DNA of 64,000 nt from contig NZ_CP027433.1 in the NCBI RefSeq assembly GCF_002993285.1, positions 992,001 through 1,056,000 on the forward strand, in the 5' to 3' direction. The DNA comes from Gordonia iterans (GTDB taxonomy: Bacteria; Actinomycetota; Actinomycetes; Mycobacteriales; Mycobacteriaceae). Shown one piece after another: positions 36,103-46,412 of the stretch; position 1 is the first letter of the stretch, and each line of letters starts with the position of its first letter. The translations under genes were made by a program, and so were the position numbers. The notes beneath the pieces were generated by a model. It was not told where the DNA came from, made no database searches, and saw nothing but the letters and a program-made list of their open reading frames with translations.

Positions 36103-36162
36103 CGCATCGAGTCTGCCAAACCGCTTTGGGCCCGACGCATCCGATGTGTCACGGTAGTCAGC

Positions 36163-37026
36163 GTGCAGCAGCCTGGAGGGACGAGTCGCGAGCGTATCGG
36201 CGGGTTCGACGTCGTCGACATCACCGATCCGGAGGATCCCCGGGTCGACGACTTCCGCGATCTCAACTCGGTGGACCGCCGACCCGATCTGCCCGCGCTT
36301 CCCGGCGGTCGCAAGGGCAAGGGTCTGGTGATCGCGGAGGGCGTCACCGTGGTTCAGCGGATGATCGCATCCCGGTTCGCCCCGCACGCCTTCCTCGGCG
36401 TCGACAAGCGGCTGCGCGAACTGTCAGCGGATCTGGCCGCACCCGCCCTGGACGGTGTGCCCTTCTTCCGGGCATCGGCCGAGGTGATGGCCCAGATCGT
36501 GGGCTTCCACCTGAACCGCGGGGTGCTGGGTGCTGCGCGCCGCCCCGCGCCGTTGTCGGTGGCGGACGTGGTGGCGCAGGCACGAACCGTGGCGATCCTC
36601 GAGGGCGTCAACGACCACGAGAACATCGGCAGCATCTTCCGCAACGCGGCGGGTCTCGGCGTGGACGCGGTGATCTTCGGGGCCGGGTGCGCAGATCCGT
36701 TGTACCGCAGGAGCATCCGCGTCTCCATGGGTCACGTGCTGCTGGTGCCGTTCGCCAAGTACGAGGCATGGCCCGCCGACCTGGGCCTGCTGAAAGACGC
36801 GGGCTTCTCGCTGGTGGCGCTCACCCCGGGGGAGGGCTCGGTCCCGCTTTCCGAGGCGGTGTCGGCGGAGAAGGTCGGCTTCCTGGTCGGCGCGGAAGGC
36901 CCCGGCCTGGTCGAGCACACCATGCGGCGATGCGATGTGCGCGCCCGCATACCGATGAGCCGGGGCACCGACTCCCTGAACGTCGCCACCGCCGCGGCCC
37001 TTGCCTTTTACGAGCGTTCTCGCTGA
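36163..37026 (+). CDS. SpoU/TrmH-family RNA 2'-O-methyltransferase (Rv0881-like)
   Basis: 287 residues from GTG 36163. An N-terminal RNA-binding L30-like domain is followed by the SPOUT knot: motif 1 NDHENIGSIFRNAAGLG, motif 2 FLVGAEGPGL and motif 3 RIPMSRGTDSLNVATAAALA. It should methylate a ribose 2'-OH in rRNA or tRNA using SAM. It lies at the same position as Rv0881 and converges with sepH with only 21 nt between stops. Confidence 0.92.
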   Translation: MQQPGGTSRERIGGFDVVDITDPEDPRVDDFRDLNSVDRRPDLPALPGGRKGKGLVIAEGVTVVQRMIASRFAPHAFLGVDKRLRELSADLAAPALDGVPFFRASAEVMAQIVGFHLNRGVLGAARRPAPLSVADVVAQARTVAILEGVNDHENIGSIFRNAAGLGVDAVIFGAGCADPLYRRSIRVSMGHVLLVPFAKYEAWPADLGLLKDAGFSLVALTPGEGSVPLSEAVSAEKVGFLVGAEGPGLVEHTMRRCDVRARIPMSRGTDSLNVATAAALAFYERSR

Positions 37027-37047
37027 CTGCCCTCCTGGCGGGTGGAC

Positions 37048-38145
37048 TCAGTCCTCGTGGGAGCGGACGCCGAGCAGGACGTCTTCCCACGTCGGCACGG
37101 CGGGCTTGCCGCGCTTGGCGCGATGTCGCGAGCCGCTGCGCGCGGAGTCCTTCTCGGCGGGCGGCGGAGTGGCCGGACGGCCGCGCTTGGCGAGATCGCC
37201 CGGTGTCGGAACAGCGGTCTGCCCCGATCCTTCCGGGCCGGCCTCGGCGTCCGGGGCGGGCCCGGAGTCTGACACCGGCTCGGCGGGTGCCGATTCCGTC
37301 GCGGCGGGGGCGGCCGGTGCCTCGGCAGGCGGTGCCGCGGCAGGCGGTGCCGCGACAGGTGCCTTCTCGGCGGGCGGGGTCGAGTACTGCAGGTCCAGGA
37401 CGTCGGCGAGCGGCGGCTGCGGGCGGCGTGGCTGGGTCTGCCGCGCCATCAGCGCGTCGGCGTCGACGGTCACCTCGGCGTGGCCGTCCGGTCGAGACTC
37501 CCGGCGCGGCGCCTGGGCGGGCTGCCGGGGCACCGCGGCCAGCCGGTTCCGGCGCGCGGCGCGGGCGAGCTCGGGATCGGTCAGTTCGACGGCGAGCTCG
37601 TCGATCGGATCGGCGGTGCCGCCGTGACTCCCCGGATGGAAGCGCCAGTGGGCGAAGTGCTCGGTGCTGCCCTCGTGCAGCGACACCTGGACCACCCATT
37701 GGCCGTCGGGGGCCTTCCACGCGTCCCAGCGCGCATCGGCCGGGACGTCGCCGCGCAGCACCAGGCATTCGGCGACGAGCTCGCCGAGCGTGGCGAGCAC
37801 CGGGCCGTCCATTCCCATCGGGTGGGAGGCGCGGGCGAGTTCGGCGGCGCGGGCCCGCTCCAGCAGCACCGGGTGGGCGTAGCGGTTGATCTTCGCGGCG
37901 CTCACTCCGGCGATCTCGGCGAGCTCGTCGACGGAGGCGCCGGCCCGGATCCTGGCCTGGATCTCGCGGGGACGCAGGGCGGCATCACCGGCGACCGGCA
38001 TCTGACCGAGTTCAGTGGTGTCGCCGCGGGCGGCCGCGCGCAGGGCGTCGTCGGCGCGGAGGCGGAAATGCTCGTCGGTCTCCCGGTCGATGCAGATCAC
38101 GTATTGACCGTCGGACTCGACACGCAGCACCTCGAGATCGCGCAT
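37048..38145 (-). CDS. sepH: Cell-division protein SepH (DUF3071)
   Basis: 365 residues; ATG 38145 with GAGGAGG upstream. The N-terminal DUF3071 region MRDLEVLRVESDGQYVICID is followed by an HTH, RIRAGASVDELAEIAGVSAAKINRYAHPVL. A long Pro/Ala/Glu-rich linker leads to the conserved basic end KRGKPAVPTWEDVLLGVRSHED. SepH is an actinobacterial divisome protein that binds FtsZ through the HTH region and promotes filament assembly. The next gene on the same strand upstream is serC, as in mycobacteria. Confidence 0.95.
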   Translation of the reverse strand: MRDLEVLRVESDGQYVICIDRETDEHFRLRADDALRAAARGDTTELGQMPVAGDAALRPREIQARIRAGASVDELAEIAGVSAAKINRYAHPVLLERARAAELARASHPMGMDGPVLATLGELVAECLVLRGDVPADARWDAWKAPDGQWVVQVSLHEGSTEHFAHWRFHPGSHGGTADPIDELAVELTDPELARAARRNRLAAVPRQPAQAPRRESRPDGHAEVTVDADALMARQTQPRRPQPPLADVLDLQYSTPPAEKAPVAAPPAAAPPAEAPAAPAATESAPAEPVSDSGPAPDAEAGPEGSGQTAVPTPGDLAKRGRPATPPPAEKDSARSGSRHRAKRGKPAVPTWEDVLLGVRSHED

Positions 38146-38288
38146 TCGATCCTCCTCGCCTCGGCGTGCGGCTCATCGACCACCCTAACGCAGCCGAGGG
38201 CGACGACCGGGTGGACACGCGGCAAAAGCACTGATCAGCCGCCCGGCGAGGGATGGCTGATCAGTGCCGATGGTCCGCCGGGCAGCTC

Positions 38289-40161
<1,873 letters not shown>

Positions 40162-40242
40162 CGCTTCTCCTGAGTGTTGAACGGGGTACCAGGCCATCCA
40201 AGCACGCATGCGGTGCCGGGAGAACCCTTATGCGAGGGGGAA

Positions 40243-41526
40243 TCAGCTCTTGCGCAGTCGGCCGACGACGTAGAGCACGAGGCCGGCCAGCAGGGCGGCG
40301 GCGGTCGAGGCGGTCAGGATCGCGATCTTCGCGTGATCGAGCGCGAGGGCGTCGTCGAAGCTCAGTTCGGCGACGAGCAGCGACACGGTGAACCCGATGG
40401 CGGCGAGCATCGACACGCCGAACAGATCCGACCAGCGCACGCTCGGATCCAGTCGGCTCCGGGTGAAGCGCGTGGTGAGCCAGGTGGCGCCCATGATCCC
40501 GATCGGCTTGCCCAGCAGCAGTCCGGCGGCGACGCCGATCGCGATCGGGTCGGTCACCGCCGACGCGATCGAGTCCGCCCCGCCGACCGTCACACCGGCG
40601 GAGAAGAAGGCGAACACCGGTACCGCGAACCCAGCCGACAACGGCCGGAAGCGGTGCTCGAACTGTCCGGCCAGGCCGTCATCGCCGCGCCGGAACGCGC
40701 CCCGGTGCACCGGCACGGCGAAGCCGAGGAGCACACCGGCGATCGTCGCGTGGATTCCGGATGCGTGGACCAGGGCCCAGCACACGATGCCCAGGGGCAG
40801 CAGCACGACCCAGGCGGCCCAGCCGTTGCGGGCGAACCAGTCGGCGTAGCGGTGGGCGAGGAAGCCGAAGATCAGCAGCGGAATCAGGGCGAGCAGCAGC
40901 GGTGCGATCTCCAGCTCGCTGGTGTAGACGACGGCGATGATCACGATCGCGATCAGGTCGTCGACCACGGCCAGCGTCAGCAGGAACAGGCGCAGGGCCG
41001 CAGGCAGACGCGATCCGACGACGGCCAGGACCGCTACCGCGAAGGCGATGTCGGTGGCGGTCGGGATCGCCCAGCCGTGCACCCCGGGTCCGCCGCGGTT
41101 GATCAGGTAGTAGATCAGGGCGGGGACGACGACGCCGCCGACTGCGGCGAACACCGGCACCAGCGCGGTGCGCGGCGAACGCAGTTCGCCGGCGACGATC
41201 TCGCGTTTGAGTTCGAGGCCGACGAGGAAGAAGAAGATCGCGAGCAGGCCGTCGGCCGCCCAGTGCGAGATCGACAGCTCCAGGTGCCAGGGCGCATAGC
41301 CGATGACGGTGCTGCTGACCTCCTCGTAGAGCGAGCGCAGCGGGGTGTTCGCCGCGATCAGCGCGAGGATCGCGGCGCCGACGAGGAGAAACCCGCCGAC
41401 GGTCTCCTTGCGCAGGATCTCCAGGATCCGCCAGGTCTCGGCGGGCGGCCGCGCGCCCAGAACAGTGCGCTCGCCGGCGTCGGAGCGGGGCGCCTCATCG
41501 TGGTTCAGCGGGTCGGGTCGGTTCAT
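40243..41526 (-). CDS. nhaA: Na+/H+ antiporter NhaA
   Basis: 427 residues, about 12 transmembrane helices. The family is clear from [66 protein letters not shown], and the transport-site pair in [17 protein letters not shown] (the two consecutive Asp). It exchanges protons for sodium to control pH and salt. It is a monocistronic gene divergent from pdxH. Confidence 0.96.
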   Translation of the reverse strand: MNRPDPLNHDEAPRSDAGERTVLGARPPAETWRILEILRKETVGGFLLVGAAILALIAANTPLRSLYEEVSSTVIGYAPWHLELSISHWAADGLLAIFFFLVGLELKREIVAGELRSPRTALVPVFAAVGGVVVPALIYYLINRGGPGVHGWAIPTATDIAFAVAVLAVVGSRLPAALRLFLLTLAVVDDLIAIVIIAVVYTSELEIAPLLLALIPLLIFGFLAHRYADWFARNGWAAWVVLLPLGIVCWALVHASGIHATIAGVLLGFAVPVHRGAFRRGDDGLAGQFEHRFRPLSAGFAVPVFAFFSAGVTVGGADSIASAVTDPIAIGVAAGLLLGKPIGIMGATWLTTRFTRSRLDPSVRWSDLFGVSMLAAIGFTVSLLVAELSFDDALALDHAKIAILTASTAAALLAGLVLYVVGRLRKS

Positions 41527-41641
41527 TCAGTCATCCTGTCGGTCGGCATGCTTGTACGGACGCCGACCAGACTTCCCGGCACACCGGGAGTCAGGGTACG
41601 CCGCGACCGCCGCGCCGATGCGCGGGACTAGCATTCGACGG

Positions 41642-42337
41642 GTGAGCGAGGACGTCCATCTCCCCAGCATGCGCGTCGGCTATGGCGCTGAGTCGACAGC
41701 GGGCGCCGACGGCGTCGCCGAGCACCTCGATCCGGCCTGGCTGACCGGCGATCCTCCGTGGCTCGGACTGTTCCAGCGCTGGCTGGGTGAGGCCGTCGCG
41801 GCGCAGATTCCCGAGCCCAACGCGATGGTGCTCGGCACGGTCGACGAGTTCGGCCATCCGGGTACTCGCACGGTCCTGTGCAAGGGCGTCGACGCCGCCG
41901 GGATCGTGTTCTTCACCGGCTACGACTCGGCGAAGGGGCGTGCGCTCTCGGCCAATCCCGTCGCGTCGGCGACCTTTCCGTGGATCGCGCTGGAGCGGCA
42001 GGTGCACTTCCGGGGGCGGGTGGTGAAGGTCGATCCGGCCGAGACCGAGGCGTACTGGACCGCGCGGCCCCGCGGATCGCAGTTGTCCGCACGGGCGTCG
42101 CGGCAGTCTGCGCCGATCGCCTCCCGTGCGGCGCTGGAGGCCGCGGCCGAGCTCGTCGCCGTCGAACACGGGGGCGCCGACGGTGACGTCCCGGTGCCGG
42201 TCCCGCCGCACTGGGGCGGCTACCGGATCGAACCGGTGCGCGTGGAGTTCTGGCAGGGGCGCGCCGATCGGTTGCACAACCGGGCCGTCGCCGAACTCGA
42301 CGGGACGGTCTGGGTCACTCGACGGCTCCAGCCGTGA
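41642..42337 (+). CDS. pdxH: Pyridoxamine 5'-phosphate oxidase
   Basis: 231 residues from GTG 41642. TAGCAT ends 7 nt before the start, so the transcript may be leaderless. Family marks are EPNAMVLGTVDEFGHPGTRTVLCKGVD, FFTGYDSAKGRALSANPVASATFPW, RQVHFRGRVVKV, YWTARPRGSQLSARASRQSAPI and the end WGGYRIEPVRVEFWQGRADRLHNR. It oxidises pyridoxamine or pyridoxine phosphate to PLP with FMN. The MFS gene follows 22 nt later. Confidence 0.96.
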   Translation: MSEDVHLPSMRVGYGAESTAGADGVAEHLDPAWLTGDPPWLGLFQRWLGEAVAAQIPEPNAMVLGTVDEFGHPGTRTVLCKGVDAAGIVFFTGYDSAKGRALSANPVASATFPWIALERQVHFRGRVVKVDPAETEAYWTARPRGSQLSARASRQSAPIASRAALEAAAELVAVEHGGADGDVPVPVPPHWGGYRIEPVRVEFWQGRADRLHNRAVAELDGTVWVTRRLQP

Positions 42338-42359
42338 CCGTGCGGATCGTCGTGGAGTG

Positions 42360-43652
42360 ATGCGGATCTTCGCCGACACCCGGCCGCTCGCGAACAAATA
42401 CTTCGCGCGGTTGTGGTGGGCCAACATCGTCACGGTCATCGGTGCGCAGCTGACCGTCGTCGCCGTCCCGGCGCAGATCTACTCGATCACCGGCAGCTCG
42501 GCGTACGTCGGCCTGACCGGCCTGTTCGGTCTGGTGCCGCTGGTGGTGTTCGGGCTGTGGGGCGGCTCGCTGGCCGATGTGTTCGACCGCCGCAAGATTC
42601 TGATCGTCACCACGCTCGGGCTGATCGGCACCGCGGTGCTGTTCTGGGTGCAGGCCTTCTTCGCATGGAACAACGTGTGGCTGCTGCTCGGCGTGTTCGC
42701 GGTCCAGCAGGCGTTCTTCGCGGTGAACCAGCCGACGCGCACCGCGGTGCTGCCGCGGATCCTGGACGACGAGCTGCTGCCGGCCGCGAACTCGCTGAAC
42801 ATGACGGTGATGCAGGCCGGAGCGATCGCCGGCCCGCTGGTCGGCGCGTCGATGATCCCCGTCTTGGGCTATTCGCTGCTGTACCTGTTCGATGCGATCT
42901 TCCTGCTGGCGACGCTCTGGGCGGTGCTCTCGCTGCCGTCGCTGGTGCCCGATCGGGGGCCCGATGCGCCGAAGCCGTCGACGCCCGGGGTCAGGTCGGT
43001 GATCGACGGCCTCGCCTATCTGCGACACCACCCGGTGCTGCTGGCGTCCTTCGTCGTCGACCTGATCGCGATGATCTTCGGTATGCCGCGCGCGCTGTTC
43101 CCGCAGATGGCGCACGAGAGCTTCGGCGGGCCGAGTGACGGCGGCTTCGCGTTCGCGCTCCTGTTCATCGCGATCCCGCTCGGTGCGGTGCTCGGCGGCG
43201 TCTTCTCCGGATGGGTGTCGCGGGTGGAGCACCAGGGTCGGGCGGTGATCATCGCGATCGTGATCTGGGGCCTGTCGATCGTGGTTGCCGGTTCGGCGTT
43301 GTTCTTCGCGGACGGTGCCGCTCTGCCGGTGCTGCCGATCGTGGTCACCGCGCTGATGATCGGCGGGGCCGCGGACATGGCCTCGGCGGCGTTCCGGCAG
43401 ACCATGCTCCAGGCCGCCGCGACCGATGATGTGCGCGGCCGCCTCCAGGGCGTGTTCATCGTGGTGGTGGCCGGCGGCCCGCGCATCGCCGACGTGGCGC
43501 ACGGCGCCTCCGCGGCGATGGTCGGCACCGCGGTCACCTTCGCCGGCGGCGGAGTCCTCACCGTCGTGCTGACTGTGGTCGCGGCGGTGGCCTTCCCGAT
43601 GTTCTGGCGCTATCGCGTCACCCGGCGCGGCGAGCCCGTCGACCCGGCCTGA
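42360..43652 (+). CDS. MFS exporter, EntS-like
   Basis: 430 residues from ATG 42360 (GTGGAGTG upstream). Twelve transmembrane helices. GLWGGSLADVFDRRKILI is the MFS motif A and ILDDELLPAANSLNMTVMQAGAIAGPLVGA is typical of the MFS_3/enterobactin-exporter branch. It probably exports a small molecule or siderophore. It follows pdxH closely and is followed by the left repeat of nuclease cassette A. Confidence 0.88.
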   Translation: MRIFADTRPLANKYFARLWWANIVTVIGAQLTVVAVPAQIYSITGSSAYVGLTGLFGLVPLVVFGLWGGSLADVFDRRKILIVTTLGLIGTAVLFWVQAFFAWNNVWLLLGVFAVQQAFFAVNQPTRTAVLPRILDDELLPAANSLNMTVMQAGAIAGPLVGASMIPVLGYSLLYLFDAIFLLATLWAVLSLPSLVPDRGPDAPKPSTPGVRSVIDGLAYLRHHPVLLASFVVDLIAMIFGMPRALFPQMAHESFGGPSDGGFAFALLFIAIPLGAVLGGVFSGWVSRVEHQGRAVIIAIVIWGLSIVVAGSALFFADGAALPVLPIVVTALMIGGAADMASAAFRQTMLQAAATDDVRGRLQGVFIVVVAGGPRIADVAHGASAAMVGTAVTFAGGGVLTVVLTVVAAVAFPMFWRYRVTRRGEPVDPA

Positions 43653-43659
43653 AGCCGCT

Positions 43660-43730
43660 TCCGCGGATCGGCGCGCTGACCGCGCGGATCCGCGGACTAA
43701 GGCACCCGGACCGCGCGGATCCGCGGATTC
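43660..43730. repeat. Left flanking repeat of nuclease cassette A
   Basis: Arm TCCGCGGATCGGCGCG (43660-43675), 5-nt loop CTGAC, arm CGCGCGGATCCGCGGA (43681-43696) form a 16-bp stem with one G/G mismatch. After a 15-nt spacer a third copy, CGCGCGGATCCGCGGA, lies at 43712-43727. The element recurs as a direct repeat at 44765-44835 on the other side of the gene, differing at about ten of 73 positions by eye. Confidence 0.88.
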
Positions 43731-43809
43731 TTCGTCGCCGACTCCGGTGGGTGGCGGCGGGTGGCGGCGTGTCGTGGAACCGGCGGGAGCCCGGGTGCGT
43801 CCAACCCGT

Positions 43810-44760
43810 ATGAGCAACGACGACGACGACCGACCCGAGGCCGCGCGGGCCCGGCCGAACGCGCCGAAGCTGCGGAGCATTCTCGCGAGCCAGGAGGGCG
43901 TCGTGACGCTGGTACAGACGCGCGCGTGCGGACTGCACCGGTCGGCGGTCGCGCGCAAGTGCGCCTCCGGGGAGTGGGAACGGATCGGGCCGTCGGTGTA
44001 TCGCGCCACCGACCATCGGCTGACCGTCCGGGCGCGGATCCGGGCCGCGGTGTGGAGCGCGGGACCGCGGGCGGTGCTCAGTGGCCCGGCCGCGGCGTTC
44101 TGGCGCGGTATGTCGACGGACCCGCCGACCACGATCCACGTCACCGTTCCGCGCCACAGGGGGTCGCGTAAGACCTTCGCGACGTCGCTCGGGCCGGTGA
44201 CGCTCTGGTATCGAGATCTCGACCCGGTCGACCGCACCACGGTGCGCAACCTGGCGACGACGTCCGCGGCGCTCACCGTCCTGGACACAGTGGCGCTGCA
44301 GGGCATCGAGTTCCTGGATCGAGTGCTCCAGTCCAAAGCCGTCGACCTGCCGATGCTGATCGCGGCCGATGCGCGCTATCCGCGTCGCCGGGGTGCACAG
44401 GCCGTGTCGGCGATGCTCGATCACGCGGCGGCGGGAGCGCGATCGGCCGCCGAGCGCCGGGCGCTGGCGGTGATGCTCGACGACGCCGACCTGCCGCCGT
44501 TCGAGCTGAACTATCCGGCGGTGGGCTCGTACGAGGTCGATGTCGCCTTCGTCGAGCAGCGCATCGCGGTGGAGATAGACGGGTTCGCCTTCCACTCGGA
44601 CGCGCACGCCTTTCAGCGCGATCGCACGCGGGGGAACGCGCTGTCCGCGGCCGGGTGGACCGTCCTGCATTTCACGTGGGCGGACATCGTCGAACGTCCC
44701 CGGGAGACCGTGGCGATGATCCGGTGGCATCTCGCGCTGGCCGAGCGCCGGAACGCCTGA
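43810..44760 (+). CDS. DUF559/Vsr-fold predicted nuclease with AbiEi-like HTH, cassette A
   Basis: 316 residues from ATG 43810. The N-terminal part, with VVTLVQTRACGLHRSAVARKCASGEW, resembles the winged-helix of AbiEi-type antitoxins. The middle, YRATDHRLTVRARIRAAVWSAGP, is a DUF559-associated region. The C-terminal part is a Vsr/DUF559 PD-(D/E)XK nuclease: YEVDVAFVEQ (Asp about 244), AVEIDGFAFHSD (Glu255, Asp257), FQRDRTRGNALSAAGW and VLHFTWADI. It is flanked on both sides by related palindromic repeats and has a paralogue 10 kb away. Alternative starts upstream exist, but the leader spacing shared with the paralogue favours 43810. Confidence 0.85.
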   Translation: MSNDDDDRPEAARARPNAPKLRSILASQEGVVTLVQTRACGLHRSAVARKCASGEWERIGPSVYRATDHRLTVRARIRAAVWSAGPRAVLSGPAAAFWRGMSTDPPTTIHVTVPRHRGSRKTFATSLGPVTLWYRDLDPVDRTTVRNLATTSAALTVLDTVALQGIEFLDRVLQSKAVDLPMLIAADARYPRRRGAQAVSAMLDHAAAGARSAAERRALAVMLDDADLPPFELNYPAVGSYEVDVAFVEQRIAVEIDGFAFHSDAHAFQRDRTRGNALSAAGWTVLHFTWADIVERPRETVAMIRWHLALAERRNA

Positions 44761-44764
44761 GGTG

Positions 44765-44835
44765 TCCGCGGATCCGCGCGCTCATCGCGCCGATCCGCGG
44801 ATCCAGACACCCGGACCGCGCGGATCCGCGGACTC
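44765..44835. repeat. Right flanking repeat of nuclease cassette A
   Basis: It begins 5 nt after the stop codon. Arm TCCGCGGATCCGCGCG (44765-44780), loop CTCAT, arm CGCGCCGATCCGCGGA (44786-44801), 15-nt spacer, third copy CGCGCGGATCCGCGGA (44817-44832). The stem has one C/C mismatch at the same position at which the left copy has G/G. All internal distances equal those of the left copy. Confidence 0.88.
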
Positions 44836-44868
44836 TTGCGGCGCGACTGCGCCGGATCCGGATCCGGG

Positions 44869-45909
44869 TCAGTCGCCGACGTCGTTGCTCTGCCAGGGGA
44901 GCTGGGCGCGACGCTGCGCGTGCACCGGGCAGTAGTGGATCGGCTTCTCCTGCTCGTCGCCCTTCGGCAGGTTGCGCGCGGGAGTCTCCAGGCGCGGCGC
45001 ATCGGCGGGGACGCGACCGGACACGCGGTCGTAGGCGTCGCGGGCCCGCGGGTGGCGGCGGTAGCGGGCCGGGAGCAGCCGCATGGCGGTGGCGACAGCT
45101 GTGCCGAACCGGCGGAACCGCCGGTCGTCCCGAGCGGTCCAGTTCAGGCCCAGCATCTCGCGGACGGGTTCGTCGTACAGGCCGGTGGTGATCCAGGTGA
45201 ACATCCGCTGGATCACGATGATCTGGCGCTGCCACAGCCACAGCGGCATCCAGGCCCTCATCCACGGGGGCGGCGGCAGCTGTGTGATGTCCAAGACGGT
45301 GCGCACGGCCTCGTGGTCGCGCAGCACGTGGCGGCACATGTGGTCCCAGTACTCGAGGAACTCCTCGTACGTGTCCGGGCACGGGCGCATGCTGACGCCG
45401 TACATCGCGTACCAGGTGCGCGACTCCTCGAACAGGGCGCGCTTGTCAGCCTCGGTGATCGGCGGCCCGAAGGCCTCGGCGCAGCGGATGTTGCCGTACC
45501 AGAACGTGGCGTGCGCCCAGTAGAAGACGTCGGGGTCCAGAGCGTGGTAGCGCCCGCCGTCGTTCATGGTGCCCTTGATGGTCAGGTGATAGTCGCGCAC
45601 CTGCCTGCCGGTGGCGGGGTCGAGGTCGAAGACGACGCCGCTGATCGGATACAGCGAGCGCATGAGGCGTTCCCAGCGTTCGCCGAAGAAGTCGGAGTGG
45701 TCCCAGACACCGGCGGCCAGTTTCGGATGCATGTTCTGCATGGAGCCCGACCAGAGGCCCATCAGCATCCCGTGCCAGCCGCCGAAGAAGCGCCAGGTGA
45801 CCGAATCCGATCCGAGCATCTCGTGCGGATTCGTGTCGGCCGGGCCGGCGTCGGCCGTGACCGGGCTCGCGGAATCGGCGCCGTGCGGCTGGAGGACCAC
45901 CTGAGTCAT
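44869..45909 (-). CDS. MpaB-like oxygenase (DUF2236)
   Basis: 346 residues from ATG 45909. The DUF2236 fold is indicated by DSVTWRFFGGWHGMLMGLWSGSMQNMHPKLAAGV near the start, IKGTMNDGGRYHALDPDVFYWAHATFWYG in the middle and the His-containing YWDHMCRHVLRDH segment. The family includes the rubber oxygenase and MpaB, heme or metal enzymes that cleave alkenes. The substrate is unknown. A 9-bp perfect inverted repeat (45909-45934) overlaps the start and the likely promoter, a strong sign of control by a TetR-type repressor. Confidence 0.82.
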   Translation of the reverse strand: MTQVVLQPHGADSASPVTADAGPADTNPHEMLGSDSVTWRFFGGWHGMLMGLWSGSMQNMHPKLAAGVWDHSDFFGERWERLMRSLYPISGVVFDLDPATGRQVRDYHLTIKGTMNDGGRYHALDPDVFYWAHATFWYGNIRCAEAFGPPITEADKRALFEESRTWYAMYGVSMRPCPDTYEEFLEYWDHMCRHVLRDHEAVRTVLDITQLPPPPWMRAWMPLWLWQRQIIVIQRMFTWITTGLYDEPVREMLGLNWTARDDRRFRRFGTAVATAMRLLPARYRRHPRARDAYDRVSGRVPADAPRLETPARNLPKGDEQEKPIHYCPVHAQRRAQLPWQSNDVGD

Positions 45910-45934
45910 GACACAGAACGTAACATCTGTGTCA
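45909..45934. promoter_or_regulatory. Perfect inverted repeat operator at the MpaB-like promoter
   Basis: TGACACAGA (45909-45917) and TCTGTGTCA (45926-45934) are exact reverse complements with an 8-nt centre that holds the minus-strand box TACGTT (45918-45923 region). The box is 7 nt before the ATG, so the operator covers promoter, transcription start and first codon. No regulator gene is adjacent. Confidence 0.7.
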
Positions 45935-45950
45935 ATAGTTCGGGGTCGCC

Positions 45951-46336
45951 TCATCTCCCGAGGGCGGTCCGGATCACCAAGCCGACCGCGTACAGCAGGG
46001 GAACGCCGGAACGGCGGTGAAAGCCGCAAGAACCGGGACGGCGACCGGACGGTTCTTCCGGTAGCGCACGACCGTGGTCGCGGTGAGGACCACGCCGCCG
46101 ACCGCCAGCACCAGGGCGGCGACGGCGACGGTCGTCGCGATGCTCAGCGACGAGGATCCGTCGCGGTGGTCGAGTTCGGCGGAGAGCGCCGACAGGAACA
46201 ATGCGGCGGCGGTGATCTCTGTGACCAGTGCGGCGACGTTGACCAGCCACGCGACGAGGAGCAGCCGGAACGAGGCGCGGACGCCCGCGTCGGGCTGCGC
46301 GAACGGCTGCGGCGGGTGCAGGGGAGGCTGGGTCAT
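45951..46336 (-). pseudogene. Small membrane protein with apparent frameshift
   Basis: From ATG 46336 the protein MTQPPLHPPQPFAQPDAG runs through three hydrophobic helices in one frame but then ends FPCCTRSAW at 45974. The next frame continues the last helix sensibly as PLLYAVGLVIRTALGR to a stop at 45951. One extra C in the CCCC run near 46003-46006 would join the two. Either a real one-base deletion or an assembly error. No function is known. It is the only gene between the MpaB-like gene and the pxpC gene. Confidence 0.6.
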
Positions 46337-46412
46337 CAGGGTCCATCGGGTCGGGGGAGGTCCATCTTGGCCTGTCGGCGCGGCGATCGCCTCCGTAGGA
46401 CTACGCACGTCG

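Noticed and set aside
43660..44835. Ordinary insertion sequence
   Set aside because: No transposase fold, repeats are direct rather than terminal inverted, and no target duplication was recognised at the outer edges; described as a nuclease cassette instead.
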